A model generated the notes under the pieces. That model searched no databases, was not told the origin of the DNA, and worked only from the letters and a program-made list of their open reading frames with translations. Below are positions 10,969-22,524 of a DNA stretch of 64,000 bases, in pieces; within the stretch, counting starts at the first letter, position 1, and the number at the start of each line of letters is the position of its first letter. The position numbers and the translations under genes were made by a program. The DNA comes from Humulus lupulus (lineage: Eukaryota; Streptophyta; Magnoliopsida; Rosales; Cannabaceae), in the NCBI RefSeq assembly GCF_963169125.1, contig NC_084795.1, positions 133,341,701 to 133,405,700 on the forward strand, written 5' to 3'.

Positions 10969-11990
10969 ATGACTAGAGCAGGTATAGAGTTGGTGGTTGG
11001 TCGATTAGCCAGCATCACTCTTCAGTCTACACTCCTTGAGAGGATCAAGGAGGCGCAGGGGGAGGATCCCCAGTTGAGAGGGCACAAGGACAGCATCTTA
11101 GCCAGACTGGCTAGAGACTTCGCTATTTCAGAGATGGGACTACTAAAGTACACGGGTCAGATTTGCATTCCGATGGGTTCTAATATCCGGCGAGAGATCT
11201 TGGATGAATTTCATACCACTCCCTATTCCTTACATCTAGGTACGATGAAGATGTACCAAGATTTGAGAACTCTATATTGGTGATTGGGAATGAAGAAGGA
11301 TGTGGTGGATTATGTAGCCAAGTGTTTAACTTGTCAACAGTTAAAGGCTGAAAATAAGAGGTCGACAGGATTATTGCAGCCTCTAGGGATTCCAAAGTTG
11401 AAGTGGGAAGATATCACCATGGACTTTGTGCTTGGATTGTCGTAGACCATGGGACAACATGATTCAATGTGGGTGATTGTCGATAGGTATACCAAATCCG
11501 CCAACTTTTTGCCCGTGAGGACAACTTATACTGTGGAGCGGTTTACTGAGTTGTATGTGAAGGAAATTGTTCGACTTAATGGGGCTCCAAGGTCGATAGC
11601 ATCTGACAAGGACCACACCTTCACCTCCAACTTTTGGGAGAGCCTGTAGAAGGCTATGGGCACGCAGTTGCGGCTTAGTACCGCTTATCATCCTCAGACG
11701 GATGGATAGTCTGAGAGGACGATTCAGATACTGGAGGATATGTTACGAGCCTGTGTACTGGATTTTGGGGGATCTTGGAGTAAGTATCTCCCTTTGATTG
11801 AGTTTTCGTACAATAACAGTTATCAAGCGACAATCAGAGTGGCTCCGTATGAAATGTTATATGGGAGGAAATGTAGATGACCTATTCATTGGGATGAGAC
11901 TGGTGAGAGAAGATACTTGGGTCCTGAAGTTGTTCAGAGGAATGATGAAGCAATTGAATAGATTAGAGCTTGAATGCTCACCTCCCAAAG
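10969..11990 (+). pseudogene. G1 integrase, with stops
   Basis: The N-terminal zinc-binding HHCC region is visible: [23 protein letters not shown], then CLTCQQ near 11321-11341. A TGA near 11281 replaces a Trp codon. The catalytic core follows with ITMDF (near 11416), WVIVDRYTKSANF, then SIASDKDHTF (homologues have SDRD), and YHPQTDG before a TAG for Gln near 11707. The last block is [12 protein letters not shown] followed by a TGA. Several further stops and a frame change near 11880 make it non-functional. Confidence 0.83.
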
Positions 11991-12459
11991 TCGTCAGAAG
12001 AGTTACTCAGACTTGAGGCACAGGAGTGTAGAGTTTCAAGTCGATGACCATATGTTTCTCAAAGTTTCTCCCTTGAGAGGAGTGAAACAGTTTGGTGTTC
12101 GGGGCAAGTTGAGCCGTAGGTTTGTTGGTCCCTTTGAAATTCTGGAACGGGTTGGAGAGGTAGCATATATATTGGAAATTCCTCCAACTCTATCAGGGGT
12201 TCACAATGTATTTCATGTATCCATGCTCTGAAAGTACGTATCAGATTCTACGCATGTACTGAGTTATGAGAACTTGGAGCTCGACTAGGACTTATCATAT
12301 GAGGAGAAGCCGGTTCAGATTCTCGACCGGAAGGATAAAGTCTTGCGGAGCAAGACCATCGCCTTGGTGAAAGTGCTATGGAGAAACAACATGGTAGAAG
12401 AGGCGACGTGGTAACTTGAGTCAAATATGCGGGATCGGTATCCCAAGTTATTCAGGTAA
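11974..12459 (+). pseudogene. G1 integrase C-terminal and chromodomain-like tail
   Basis: The GPF/Y module is readable: GKLSRRFVGPFEILERVGEVAY, then HNVFHVSML. It is followed by the chromodomain-like tail of Tekay-type elements: LSYEEKPVQILDRK, then LVKVLWRNN, then EEATW and the end PKLFR with a TAA at 12457-12459. In the family this tail helps target integration to heterochromatin. In-frame stops occur near 12229, 12286 and 12412. Confidence 0.75.
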
Positions 12460-12482
12460 TTTCGAGGACGAAATTTCTGTAA

Positions 12483-12494
12483 GGAGGGGATAGT
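12483..12494 (+). other. G1 polypurine tract
   Basis: GGAGGGGATAGT directly precedes the 3' LTR start at 12495, the expected primer site for plus-strand DNA synthesis. Confidence 0.85.
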
Positions 12495-14856
12495 TGTAGC
12501 GTCCCAAATTTGCTAATAAGGCTTAGGGCCATGATTAGCATGCCTGAAGGGCAATAATTGATTTATTATGTTAATATGTGAATTTGATGAGTATGTGACT
12601 AGAAATGCATGTTTAGGTTGATTAAATATGCATGTGGGCCCCATTTGGCTATAAGGGTGTTTGTAATTTCAGCTCGTTGAGGGCATAAATGCTATATTTA
12701 TAAATATTGTGATTGATACCACGAGTGAGTGGTGATATATTTGTGATGCACGATTTGAGACAGTCTTAGGGAGCAGATTGGCTAGAAAGTCAAAATGGGG
12801 TCAAATACACGACTTGGGAGGAGCCTAGGGGTATTTTGGGTATATAATATGTGTTTGGAATTTATCGAGTAACGGGTAGTGGTTTGGAAATCATTTGGAC
12901 ATGTTGGGATTAAATGGGGATTTATAGGAATACTCGGGGACTTAAAGGGATTTGGTAAATGACTAAATTTCCCTTGGGTTACTTAAGGATTGAGGATAAG
13001 CTTAAGGGGTAGTTTGGTCATTTGGTAGGGGTATTACTTAGCTCGGAGAAGTCTTGGGAAGCCACTGGAACAAAATAGAAGACTGTCTCTCTCTATCTCT
13101 CGGTTTCTTTCTCTCTCTTTGCAAGCTTGAAGGCTAGGGGAATTCTAAAGGATTTAAGCTCGGAATTCAAAATTTTAAGGCATGGAACTTGGGAAGAATA
13201 AGCTTGGGGTGTTGAAGAACTACTCTAAACTCGGAATCATCCTTGAGGTAAGGAACCTAACACTGAATTATTTGAGTTTCTACTAAGATTTAGTTAGACT
13301 TATAGGTTTACATGTGAATTGGATTCTTAAGTTTAATTTGGTTATTGGCTGAGTTTATGTGATAATTTATGGACTTGATATGGAGCCTAGATTGTGTGGA
13401 AGGGAAGTCCAGGCTTAATTCTGGGTTTAGTTATTGAGTTGGGTTGATTTTAGAAGAATTAGCTCGAAGAAAATGCAGGAAAAATGGAGGCTTTTTGGGT
13501 TTGGAGGCTCAAACGGCGACCCTGTTCTTCAGGCATCACGGCCCGTGTGTGTTGAAGAGGTTGGAGGCCTTTGCCTGCTAGGCGCGCCATGACCCAAGGA
13601 AGGGTATGCCGTGGCCTGTGTCGCCCAGCAGGGAGGCATTTTTCCTCTGTCTTGGGGTGCGTCGTGGCCCTTAAGGGGCTAGGCCGCAACCCTAATTCAA
13701 TGATTTGGCTGTTTGAAGGTTTTTGGCTCGGGAACCCAAAATTTTAGGCTCGGGAAGGATTTTACCACCAGGATTGGTAGAATCTAAGGTTCCAAAGACT
13801 ATAATTATATCCCAAAGTTATTTAATGGATTAGATCTTGATGGATGGCTATTGTTGATGTGTTGTGACTAGGTTTTCTGTGAGCCTCGGGTTAGAGGACT
13901 GTGCTCAGGAAGCTTGGGACACAGCTAAGAAAACTGTTGTACCCGTAGCGCAGGGCATGGCCTTATTGGTTGTATTGCAGGGCATGGCCCTATGTGATTA
14001 AATTTCAGGGCGTAGCCCTATTGTTTATGTTTAGTACATGTTTAAATGTTTGGTTATATTATGCTATGTATTCCATATTTGTGAATGAACGGCAAAAGCC
14101 AGGAACGGCGAAGGCCGGGAACGGCGAAGGCCAAGAACGACAGGAAGCCAAGTACAGCAAGGGGCCAGAAACGATGTCAAGCATGTGGAGTGAAAAGCCA
14201 AAAACGGCGATGACTTAGAATGGCAGGAAACCGAGCACGGCAAGGGGCCGGGATGGCGATGAGCACGCGGAGTGCAAGCCGTTAGGGCGAGACCCTCTTA
14301 AAATGCTGGAGTCATCCTCACAGTGAAAACCGCAAACCCAGGGCCTGGTAAAGCGCCTAGGATGGCATGGCCGCTATATGTTTAGCCTGTTGGTTGTTTT
14401 GTTATATGCTGATTAATAGATGTTCATATGTTAATTGTTTAGTGTTGAGTTTTCTTGATGGGCTTCGGCTCACGGGTGCTCTATGGTGTAGGTATGGGCA
14501 ATGGAAAGGTCGACCAACTATGAGTACCGAGAACGTGAAGCGACGTGTACATGTTCGGCCTACCTGGCTACCACAGCCAGGGGTATTTTTGGGAAATGTG
14601 ATGTATTAACCTAAATTTTGTCGCCTAGTCGACCCTAAATGTATTTTGAGTTATAAATATTCTCTAAACAGTATTTTGGGATCCCAAATATTTAACTTTT
14701 AGTGTTTTCAATTAATGACTACATTTTTATATTTAATGCCTTGGAACGATCTTCAATACAGTTTAGCTACACTTTTAACCTAAAAACCTCGATTAGCGAG
14801 TGATTAGCACATTTTAAACTCACTTGGTAACAACTCTAAGGAAGTAGGGTGTTGCA
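12495..14856 (+). mobile_element. G1 3' LTR
   Basis: It runs from TGTAGCGTCC to GGGTGTTGCA, 2362 bp, followed by the TSD CAACT. It keeps the full 5' terminus that the other LTR has partly lost, and shows the empty target of the solo LTR found in the 5' copy. The apparent open frames inside it are in LTR sequence and have no family resemblance. Confidence 0.92.
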
Positions 14857-14861
14857 CAACT

Positions 14862-15495
14862 CTTTAAGCCTTTGGCTTCTCTAAGACAATAAAGGTTGCT
14901 CATCAACCTTTGAATCTTTCTCCTCATGAGATTCTCAAACACTTGTGGGTTCTTGATGACTGCTTTCATGATATAACATGTTCTCAAAGAACTTCACTTC
15001 TCTTAATTCAATTAACACATTAGGCTCCAAATTCCAATAGCCTATAGGCCTTGCTATTTGAGGCATAGCCTATAAATGCACACTTAACGACCCTTGACCC
15101 AACTTAGTCCTTTTAGGCTCTGTGCTCTTGCAATAAGCAAGGCACTCCCACACTTTAAGATAGCCTAAGGTAGGTTTCTTTCCTCTCCATAACTCATCTA
15201 AAGACATGTTACTCTTTTTCAAAGGAATTTGATGTAATATATGACAAGCAACAAGCAAAGTGTCACCTCGCAAATTATCACACAATTTAGCATGTAAAAG
15301 CATAGAGTTAATCATCTAAAGATATGTCTTATTCTTTCTTTCAACTATTCCATTTTTTTGTGGTGTGTATGGTGCAGTGCATTCATGTATAATATCATGT
15401 GTTCAGAAAACACATTAAAATCATTTGAGAAGTATTCACCACCTCTATCACTTTTAAGAGTCTTAATTTTCCTTTCCAATTGATTTTCTACTTCT
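14862..15495 (-). pseudogene. Ty1/copia C1, integrase C-terminal half
   Basis: Minus-strand translation gives the second half of a copia integrase: AKLCDNLRGDTLLVACHILHQ, then LDELWRGKKPTLGYLKVWECLAYCK and EPKRTKLGQ. These are the standard blocks around the last catalytic Glu and the GKGY-like region. The copia order continues toward lower coordinates, is cut by G1, and resumes at 3085. Stops and frame changes are present near 15065, 15318 and 15400. Confidence 0.82.
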
Positions 15496-15990
15496 CAAAT
15501 GATTTTCCAATAGATTTTAAATGCATTAAATGTCTCATCCTCACTCTTAAGCAAATACAATAAAGTATCCCTAAAGCAATCATCTATAAATGTTATGAAG
15601 TATCTATTTCCTTCTCTAGTCAACTTGCAATTCAATTCGCATAAATCTTTACGTATTAAATCTAGCAAGTTTGAACATCTATCAACACTTGGAAAAGGTT
15701 TCTTAACCATTTTAGAGTTAACACACAATTCACACTTTCATGCTCATTTACATTACAAGTAATTAATCCACATTTAACAACTCTTTTAATTGTGCTATAA
15801 TCTATACGAGAAACTCTATTATGCCACAAAATAATAGAATCAAAGTTAATCACATTGCAAGAACTAGATGTCATATTATCATTGTCATTTTCAAGAGTGC
15901 AAAGTTTTATCATCCCATAATATGAATAATCATTCCCTACAAAAGTGTAAAATTTAGTCACAAAAAAAATTACCAGATTCAAACTCCATT
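15495..15990 (-). pseudogene. Ty1/copia C1, integrase N-terminal part and pre-integrase region
   Basis: The stretch 15495-15728 reads as the integrase core start: KMVKKPFPSVDRCSNLLDLI, then DLCELNCKLTREGNRYFITFIDD with the first catalytic Asp. Upstream on the minus strand (15662-15982) is the GAG-pre-integrase region, with LWHNRVSRIDYSTIKRV and a His-Cys zinc-finger remnant. The two overlap in different frames, so at least one frameshift lies near 15690-15730. Confidence 0.8.
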
Positions 15991-16069
15991 TTGATACCAG
16001 ATTTACTCAATAGACTTACACTTATAATGTTTCTATTCATATCAAGAACATAGAAAATATTAGTTAGGG

Positions 16070-16364
16070 TCACTTTCTTTCCATTAGTGAAGAACACATC
16101 AATACAGCCTCTTCTAAGTACCATAGATCTCTTTTCATTTCCCAGTTGGAATTCAAGTCCCTCCTTTGCACTTTCAAAGGTTTTGAAAAGAGTTTATCAT
16201 AGGTTGCATGAATGGTGGCACAGGTATCATACCACCATCCTTGCACCTTTCCTTGGATTGCATTACCTTCACTCAAGGTTGCAATGATCTCATCATCAAT
16301 TGCATTGACATGTTTACCTTCTCTTAAGGTTGCATTGTCTAATTACTACATGCATACAAATTTC
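16070..16364 (-). pseudogene. Ty1/copia C1, protease region
   Basis: The motif GWWYDTCATIHATYDK places a copia-type aspartic protease here; the active-site codons (Asp-Thr-Cys where DSG or DTG is usual) lie at 16220-16228. A DTCATIH form is known to me from plant copia relatives, so the Cys may be a family trait, not damage. The frame is open for 68 codons only. The next segment upstream on this strand is cut by the hAT-type MITE at 16373. Confidence 0.7.
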
Positions 16365-16372
16365 CTTTAGAG

Positions 16373-16933
16373 TATGCATGTAAATGGGGCGGTTCTGCCG
16401 CGCCCTGCTTCCGCCCCGCCCCGCCCCGATTAGTTTCTTGGAGCAGGTCGGTTTTGCCCCGTCCCATTTAAATTTTTTTTAGAAACATGAAATTATAATT
16501 TTATAATTTTCCCTAAGCCTAAATATTATTTTTTATTGAAATCTTTATATTTTACACTTCGTATCAACTACACCATCAAATATTATATTTTGTTTTTTTT
16601 ATTTTAAAATTTACAAAATAAATACAAGAATAAGGATGAATTATATAAAACATATTTTTCAATATTTATAATCCTTTCTAGTCTATATAGAATTAAAGGT
16701 ATTTTAAACCACATATAAAATGTCAATTTTACGTACTATGTATATAAGTAGCATGGGAGAATTGGGTTAGAGTATAGAAAAAAAAAATTGAGGCGGGGCG
16801 ACCCCGCCCCGCTTGAATTCATAGCAGGACGAGGCCCCACCCTAAATCCTGCCCTGTTTTTACCGAGGAAAATATGTCCCATCGGGTCGAGGGCCCGCCC
16901 CACCTGCCTCACCACCCTATTTTTCCATGCCTA
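16373..16933. mobile_element. hAT-type non-autonomous DNA transposon (MITE)
   Basis: It begins TATGCATGTAAAT and ends ATTTTTCCATGCCTA, imperfect terminal inverted repeats. An exact 8-bp TSD, CTTTAGAG, flanks it at 16365-16372 and 16934-16941, which is the hAT signature. Both ends are G/C-rich with CCCCGCCCCGCC-like runs, while the middle is AT-rich and non-coding. At 561 bp it has no room for a transposase. It sits in the copia C1 remains. Confidence 0.85.
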
Positions 16934-16941
16934 CTTTAGAG

Positions 16942-17450
16942 TTATCATACATTCCTCATTAAATGCATTATTCACAATTAGGGTTATAATGCATTCCTCA
17001 TTGAATGCATTAAAATTAATTAAGGTCACAAAGATCTCATCATCAATTAATGTAACCCAATTAAATTCATTTATACGTGCGATGATCTCAACATAAATTT
17101 CCTTAACCCAAATCCTATTATGGTTAATTTTACAATTACCATATCTCACATGATGATAAATAATTTTATAAACGAAACAAGTATAACAATAACCCTTGAA
17201 TTGTTCATTAACATTCACCATTGTACTCTAAAAATAAACAATAAACTCGAACTCACAAAAATATGGCTGCAAACACATTTCATTCAAATTCTTGAAATCT
17301 ACACAATTTGAAATAAGGAATTTGATGGTACCAATTGCCTTACGTTTACAATCCAATAGAGTAGTCTCATTCTTTGTTGATGAAGACATTGAATCCATAT
17401 TCACATTCATGTAGCGCATATCCAAATGGAATATTTTTTTTATCACTCAT
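16942..17450 (-). pseudogene. Ty1/copia C1, gag remnant
   Basis: On the minus strand an ATG at 17450 starts MSDKKNIPFG.., a plausible copia gag start just inside the 5' LTR at 17458. Further in, after a frame change, SSSTKNETTLLDCKRKAIG is readable (17228-17446 frame). The region 16942-17040 has repeated AATGCATT(C) words and no clear protein similarity. Most of gag is deleted or unreadable. The PBS next to the LTR is not intact. Confidence 0.55.
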
Positions 17451-18029
17451 GGTTATGTGTTGGGAATTTATGGCTTTACGCTTTCTAAATCAACAATGAA
17501 TAATAGGAATAAATTTAATAATACAAACCCTGGAGACTAATCAAGAATCATATGCATAGTATGAAGGAAACTCTTGAAAATTCAAAGACTAAAGAAAATC
17601 TAGAAATTGATGTAAAATGGAGACTAAATTAGACCTCCTAGATAAATGGAACCTCACATGAAATATTATAGAACTATCAAATGTTTGAACACAATGGGAA
17701 ACCCTAAAACGAAATCAAAATAGTATATCTCCCATAGTTAGAGTTTAGAGATATAAAACCTTTGGTTTGAACAATTGAATCTTCAAACTTTCATAATAAC
17801 TAAAGGCTTATACACGAGGAGTATCGCTGTCCAAAATCTCTATTTCAAGCCTTCCCATTATTTCCTAAAGCTTCACCAAGATAGAATGAGATTTAGGATT
17901 GAACAAGCCATTGAAATTAACTAGGTCAAGCAATTTTTGATGAGTTTCTTAGGGAAAACTTTTGTTCTTTGAGAGCTAGAGAAAGGGAGTTGTAAAGTGT
18001 GATCAAGACTTTGCAACTCTAATAACCCA

Positions 18030-18037
18030 TATTTATA
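18030..18037 (-). promoter_or_regulatory. TATA box of the C1 LTR
   Basis: TATAAATA on the minus strand lies within the 5' LTR of a minus-strand copia element, about 570 bp before the LTR's inner end. Confidence 0.45.
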
Positions 18038-18124
18038 GTGTAGGCACCATCAGTAAGTCTAACCAATAGGATTGGAGCATTTGAACACATCATTTTGGAG
18101 CTAAAAGACATATTCGTACGCACA

Positions 18125-18235
18125 TGTCAGGCGGTGCATCGCCTGTCTATAGGTGACGCATCGCCTGCTAGGCGATGCGTCCTCTGCTGGGTTTCTAAAA
18201 GTTTTAAGGCTTTAGGCGGTGCATCGCCTCCTAGG
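18125..18235. repeat. GC-rich palindromic repeats in the C1 LTR
   Basis: The word AGGCGGTGCATCGCCT and variants such as GGTGACGCATCGCCTGC and AGGCGATGCGTCC occur about four times in 110 bp, in direct and inverted orientation, within otherwise AT-rich sequence. Confidence 0.7.
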
Positions 18236-18479
18236 AGGCATTATAATGCCACCCATACTAGTCCGACCTCTCAAAAAGTGACCTTAAATCCCTCCAAATG
18301 CTCCCAAAATTTTTGGGCATGCTTAGATACCTCATTTAATCACTTTGGACCCATAAAAGTCAATTATAGATGCCTACTACAAAATCTCATATTTTCACTT
18401 CAACTTAAGTAAAAACCATTAAGTGTTTTGCACCACATTTTTCGAACAACTTAACTATTATATTCAACCAATCTCAACA

Positions 18480-19027
18480 TAATGAACAAAATAACAATCC
18501 ATATCAGGTAGTTACAACAAATAATTAAAATGTATATTTCTTAGATGGTCCTCGTGCTCTTCCTCTCACCTGCTTAATTTCATTTTTATTCTCTTTTGAG
18601 AATCTGGCAATGGCGACTGCTATAGAGCTTCAATCTCCCTTAGAACTAGTCCTCCTTATTTAAACCAAAACTTGGGAACATCCAATATTTATGGCTAAAG
18701 GTTTGTTTCTGTTACTTCTTCTGCATGAAGTTCCCTCTCATTAAGATCAACATTAAAATCAGTTTGCTCGTCCCTCCCTTGAACCCCCAAGCTCTAGACC
18801 CATTCCTCTCCTCCAGATTCGACCACCTGCAACAAAGAAGAAGAAGAAGAACTGAAGGAGGAGGATATTTGTGTCTCGTGTCCTTGCACTTTTCCCATCC
18901 CCCAGGCTCCAAAACCATGCCTCTCCTTTGTGAAATGAAGTTAACACGTGCACGCACAAGTTTGGCCATCTTTTATAAGGAAGAAGAAGATGAGGAGGAG
19001 GATGAAGATAGACTTAGGGTATTAAGG
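18480..19027. other. Unassigned intergenic stretch
   Basis: I recognise no gene or element here. It holds a purine-rich GAA/GGA stretch (about 18835-18870) and another GAAGAAGATGAGGAGG-type run near 18980-19005. A 106-codon open frame at 18725-19045 is explained by these low-complexity runs and shows no domain. Confidence 0.5.
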
Positions 19028-20945
19028 TTTTTTTTTCCAGAATAGACAGTATCACTATTCAAGATTGAAAAACATGAGAGATTGGAGGGGAAACTCTTCC
19101 AACCAAGATAACTCATTGTCTAGAAAAAGGGCATGCTTAGCCAATCTATGGGACGCATTATTAAAGTTGCGACCAACATGAGAAAGAGATGTCCCTGAAG
19201 GATTAGACAATAGAGCTTTAATGTTAGTAAAAATTATATCCAATTCATTCTGATAAACATTGTTGATGCTCAGGGACAAAATCAAAGATAAAGAATCTAA
19301 AGATACTTCATGAACTGAGACTCCTGAGGTTGAGCCCAATCCAGCACCACTAGAAGAGCAAGAGCTTCAGCTTGAAAAGTCAATAAGTTACCTGGACCAC
19401 AAAGTAAGACAGATAACTATCAATATTCTAAAATCTCAACAAGAGGAAGAACAGACAGACAAAATCTAACCAACCTTTGGTTAGACATTTAATCTTGTAG
19501 TTAACCCTTAAAGAAGAAATCTGGAATACCTAGTGCTTACTTATTGACATTACAATGCTAGAATTGTAAAACAAAAGAATTTATAGGTATTACAAAAGTA
19601 CAAAAGAGGATTTTAAATATGCCCAGAAAGTTTAGCCAAAATTTAATTCAAGACTACCTGTCTCATCACAATAACGAAAAACCATACATTTTAGAGCTTT
19701 TTCCAGTGCTACCATCACATTTTGATTTGAAGAAAAGATGATTACTCCAATTCCCACTACACTAGTAATGGTAGAAATTGTAGCATCTACAAACAAAGTG
19801 AGATTATGATTTTCATTTTCTGTCCCATGATCAAAGGTTCTGGTACGATGGAGTGGTTGTTCTGATGACCTTTATGAATGTTGTGTAGCATCACAATAAT
19901 GATCTATCCAATTAATCACCTGATGCGGTTTTCTAGACAATTGTCCATGGGTTTTTTTATTCCTTTCAAACGATACAGTCCAAGAAACAATCAACATTTT
20001 CTGAAAAAATTTCTCTTTCAAGCATTTCAGATGCATAAAGTATCACTTCCTATGAGATATCTCCTTTTTTATTTGAAAAGAAAGGGTAGTTCACTTGATT
20101 CCATATCTTTTGGGGAATAGTGCACCAAAAAATAGCATGTGCATTAGAGTCATCTTCAAAGCCACACAATGGACAAGAGCAATGTGACGAAATATTGTGA
20201 CGATGTAAGCCTCTAAGTGTAGAAAGAATGTCATGGAAAGCTCTCCAAATAAAGTGCAATATTTTGCGTGGAATTTTTATTCCCTGAAAGGATCTCCACC
20301 ATAATGAGAGCATTTCACTGGATGATAAAGGCAATAAGGTATCTATGGTTATGGCTAGATTGTATCCACTTTTTACAGTATAGCTTCCATGATTTGAAAA
20401 GTGTCATAACAAAGAATCAACATGTGGAAAAGGACTTAATGGTATCGATAAAATATGTTGGGCATCTGGCATGTTAAATAACTTTTGGATTAAAAACATG
20501 TTCCATCACCTAGGTGAATGAATGAGTTCAGATACTTTTCTAGTATCTGATGGAATGCGTGAACTTGGAAGAAAAGATGGAGGTCTCGGTATCTAGGGGA
20601 TGGTTGAACACGTTTGTGTCAACTCCATTACCTATACGCTTCTGTAAGCCCTTTCTTAAAAGATCATCTACCCCACAAGATACTATGCCAAGTAAGTGAT
20701 GGGTAATGACCTTCTATAGCATCTAAAATACTTGAATTTTGAAAGTACTTAGCCTTTAGCATTTGAGTTATAAGAGAAGATGGATTCATCAATATGCACC
20801 AAGCTTGTTTAGCTAATGGTGCTTGATAGTATTGGATAAAACTTCTAAACCCCAACCCTCCCTCACACTTGGGTCTACAAATCTTATGTCAGGCCCTCCA
20901 ATGAATCTTCCTAGTTGAATTAATAAATCCCCACCAATACCTTTA
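19028..20945 (-). pseudogene. L1-type LINE, 3' part of ORF2 (5'-truncated)
   Basis: Non-LTR retrotransposon sequence on the minus strand. From 5' to 3': the end of the reverse transcriptase (20664-20880: GFRSFIQYYQAPLAKQAW, then LKAKYFQNSSILDAIEG), the reverse transcriptase zinc-binding domain (20050-20334: WWRSFQGIKIPRKILHFIWR, then CPLCG and a later H..C pair) and an RNase H-like C-terminus (19055-19339: NNASHRLAKHALFLDNELSW). These follow the order in plant L1 LINEs that carry an RNase H. A run of nine T at 19028-19036 would be the poly(A) tail. Stops and frameshifts break it, and the catalytic part of the reverse transcriptase is absent. Confidence 0.82.
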
Positions 20946-21265
20946 TGGAATTAATTAATACGTTAGTGAATTAATGTAAACTTGAACGCTTCTTAGAAGT
21001 AAACGGTCACCAAGACTTCCCATGAAGCCCCTATAAATAAAGGGGGAATGGACAGAAAAAGGGACCGAAATATGTATGAAAAAATTGTCTTAAACAATTT
21101 TTCTAGAAAGCCTAAAGATAATAACAGTGACTCATGGACTAGGTGAATTCAATCACTGAACCACGTAAAAATCCTTGTGTGCTATCTATCTACGCTTTAC
21201 CTAAAAAACCTAATTCTCTATCTCAGATTTCTTAATCTATTGTTGGCAAAAAAACTGCGCCAACA
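20946..21265 (+). mobile_element. LTR end fragment (U3/R/U5-like)
   Basis: A TATA box (CTATAAATAAAGGGGG near 21031) is followed by a leader with the TTCAATCACTGAACCACG and ATCCTTGTGTGC landmarks seen in plant gypsy U5 regions. It ends ..CTGCGCCAACA at 21265. TGTTGGC at 21241 and GCCAACA at 21259 also pair with each other. No PBS or internal region follows. The left limit is unknown. Confidence 0.5.
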
Positions 21266-21334
21266 GGTTTGAAACCTTTGTGATTAATAAAAGTGGAAGT
21301 GGACATACTGTTGGTCTAAAAGTGTTAAAATATC

Positions 21335-21800
21335 CAAAAGAAAAAACTCCAATCCCTAAATAAACATGCATATCGTCATAATTGGATTATAATTAATATT
21401 TTTCAAATAAAACTTTGTTAACCAACCATCACTTGATGATTCAGGATTGAGTGGTGGATATCCTAGTCAAACTACTAAGATGATTTAGTGTCATAATCAA
21501 CCTTAATAATAAGATGCCCAATTACATCGTAATGAACACTTTCTAGTTATTAAATTGATCTAATTGTATTTTTTACACTATTAGCTCAACTTTTTAATGT
21601 TAAATTGATCTACATTTGGTATTTCGACTACTTTTCTGAATATTTCGACTACCTGTCTATATATTTCAACAACATGTCTGAAATTTTGACAACCTTTCTA
21701 AAAACGTGAAAATGTCTAAAAAAAAACCTCAAATAATGCTATATATAGGTGTATATCGTCATTATTGTATCTTAATTAACATTTTTGAAATAAATTTATC
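21335..21800. repeat. Diverged direct duplication, copies about 370 bp apart
   Basis: The segment from about 21335 to 21420 (..TGCATATCGTCATAATTG.. TTAATATTTTTCAAATAAA..) returns at about 21705-21800 (..TGTATATCGTCATTATTG.. TTAACATTTTTGAAATAAA..), with many point differences. It belongs to the unassigned AT-rich region 21266-22617, in which I see no gene. Confidence 0.55.
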
Positions 21801-22335
21801 AACAAACAATGTGTATATATTGACACCATATATGAGAATTCGAGCACTTGTCTCAAAAGTTAGGTTGGTTTGTGCAAAACTTGATCTTGATCGTGAGCCA
21901 TTTGAAATCCATTTCCATGAGTCTTCATTCTTTTTCCATAACTTGTTACATAATATTACAATATTTTTTAATGACATCTAAAAAAATAATAATACAACAA
22001 ACAAATATAAATTATTGGTATTTGTTAGATTAAAAAGTCATATAAAAATATGAAAATCAAGTTGAAAATCTGGAAGTTCGACAACCTGTCAAAAAATTAG
22101 ACAACCTTTCAAATAATTCGACATCCAATTTGAAAATTCAACAAGTGATTGAAAATATACAACAACTTGTCTAAATATTAGACTACTTGTCTAAATTCGA
22201 CATGTGGTCTAAAATTTAGACAAGTAGTCGAAAATATGTGACTGCTGGTCTGAAATTTAGACATCTGATCTAAAATATCAGACTCCTCTCGAAAAATTAG
22301 ACAAGCAGTCAAAAAATTATGGGCTTCTCTATCTC
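21615..22335. repeat. Dispersed short repeats of a GAC..TGTC word, both orientations
   Basis: A roughly 20-bp unit, TTCGAC(T/A)AC(C/T)TGTCTAAA with variants, occurs about four times at 21620-21710 and ten or more times at 22075-22325, partly as inverted copies. The best pair forms 17-bp perfect arms, 22181-22197 against 22213-22229, with a 15-base loop. Dense short direct and inverted words of this kind resemble subterminal repeats of a DNA transposon, but I found no matching termini. Confidence 0.6.
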
Positions 22336-22524
22336 GAAAATGGTCGAAACTACCATTAATTTTTTTCAAATTTTTAAGCTATAACCTCTATCAAACTCCA
22401 TAAATAAACCTGATTCCTTACTTATACTTTCAATATAATAAAACAATCATTTTGTATTTTTAAACTACAAAAATAATATCAAATCTCATTTTTGATAAAA
22501 TAAACTCTATAAACTAAGAATTTA

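Larger units (their letters stand above)
3086..14856 (+). mobile_element. Ty3/gypsy chromovirus G1, complete but decayed
   Basis: It has two LTRs (3086-7644 and 12495-14856), a PBS matching initiator tRNA-Met (7648-7659), gag-pol remains, a polypurine tract (12483-12494) and the 5-bp TSD CAACT on both sides. It interrupts copia element C1. Domain order is gag, protease, reverse transcriptase, RNase H, integrase and a chromodomain-like tail, which is the gypsy order. LTRs over 2 kb, the tRNA-Met PBS and the tail ending in a PELF-like motif suggest the Tekay/Del clade. A 163-base comparison of the two LTRs by eye (from 6170 and 13355) gave 10 substitutions. All coding frames are broken. Confidence 0.9.
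17458..18479 (-). mobile_element. Ty1/copia C1 5' LTR
   Basis: On the plus strand it begins TGTTGGGAATT and ends GATTGGTTGAGA reversed, that is ..TCTCAACA, so the termini are an inverted repeat TGTTGRGA. It lies just before the gag start of the minus-strand element. A TATA box on the minus strand is at 18030-18037. The outer limit at 18479 is chosen from the terminal match and is less certain than the inner limit. Confidence 0.65.

Noticed and set aside
18725..19045. 106-codon frame with Arg- and Glu-rich runs
   Set aside because: The runs come from GAA/GGA low-complexity sequence, and no homology or gene structure is visible.
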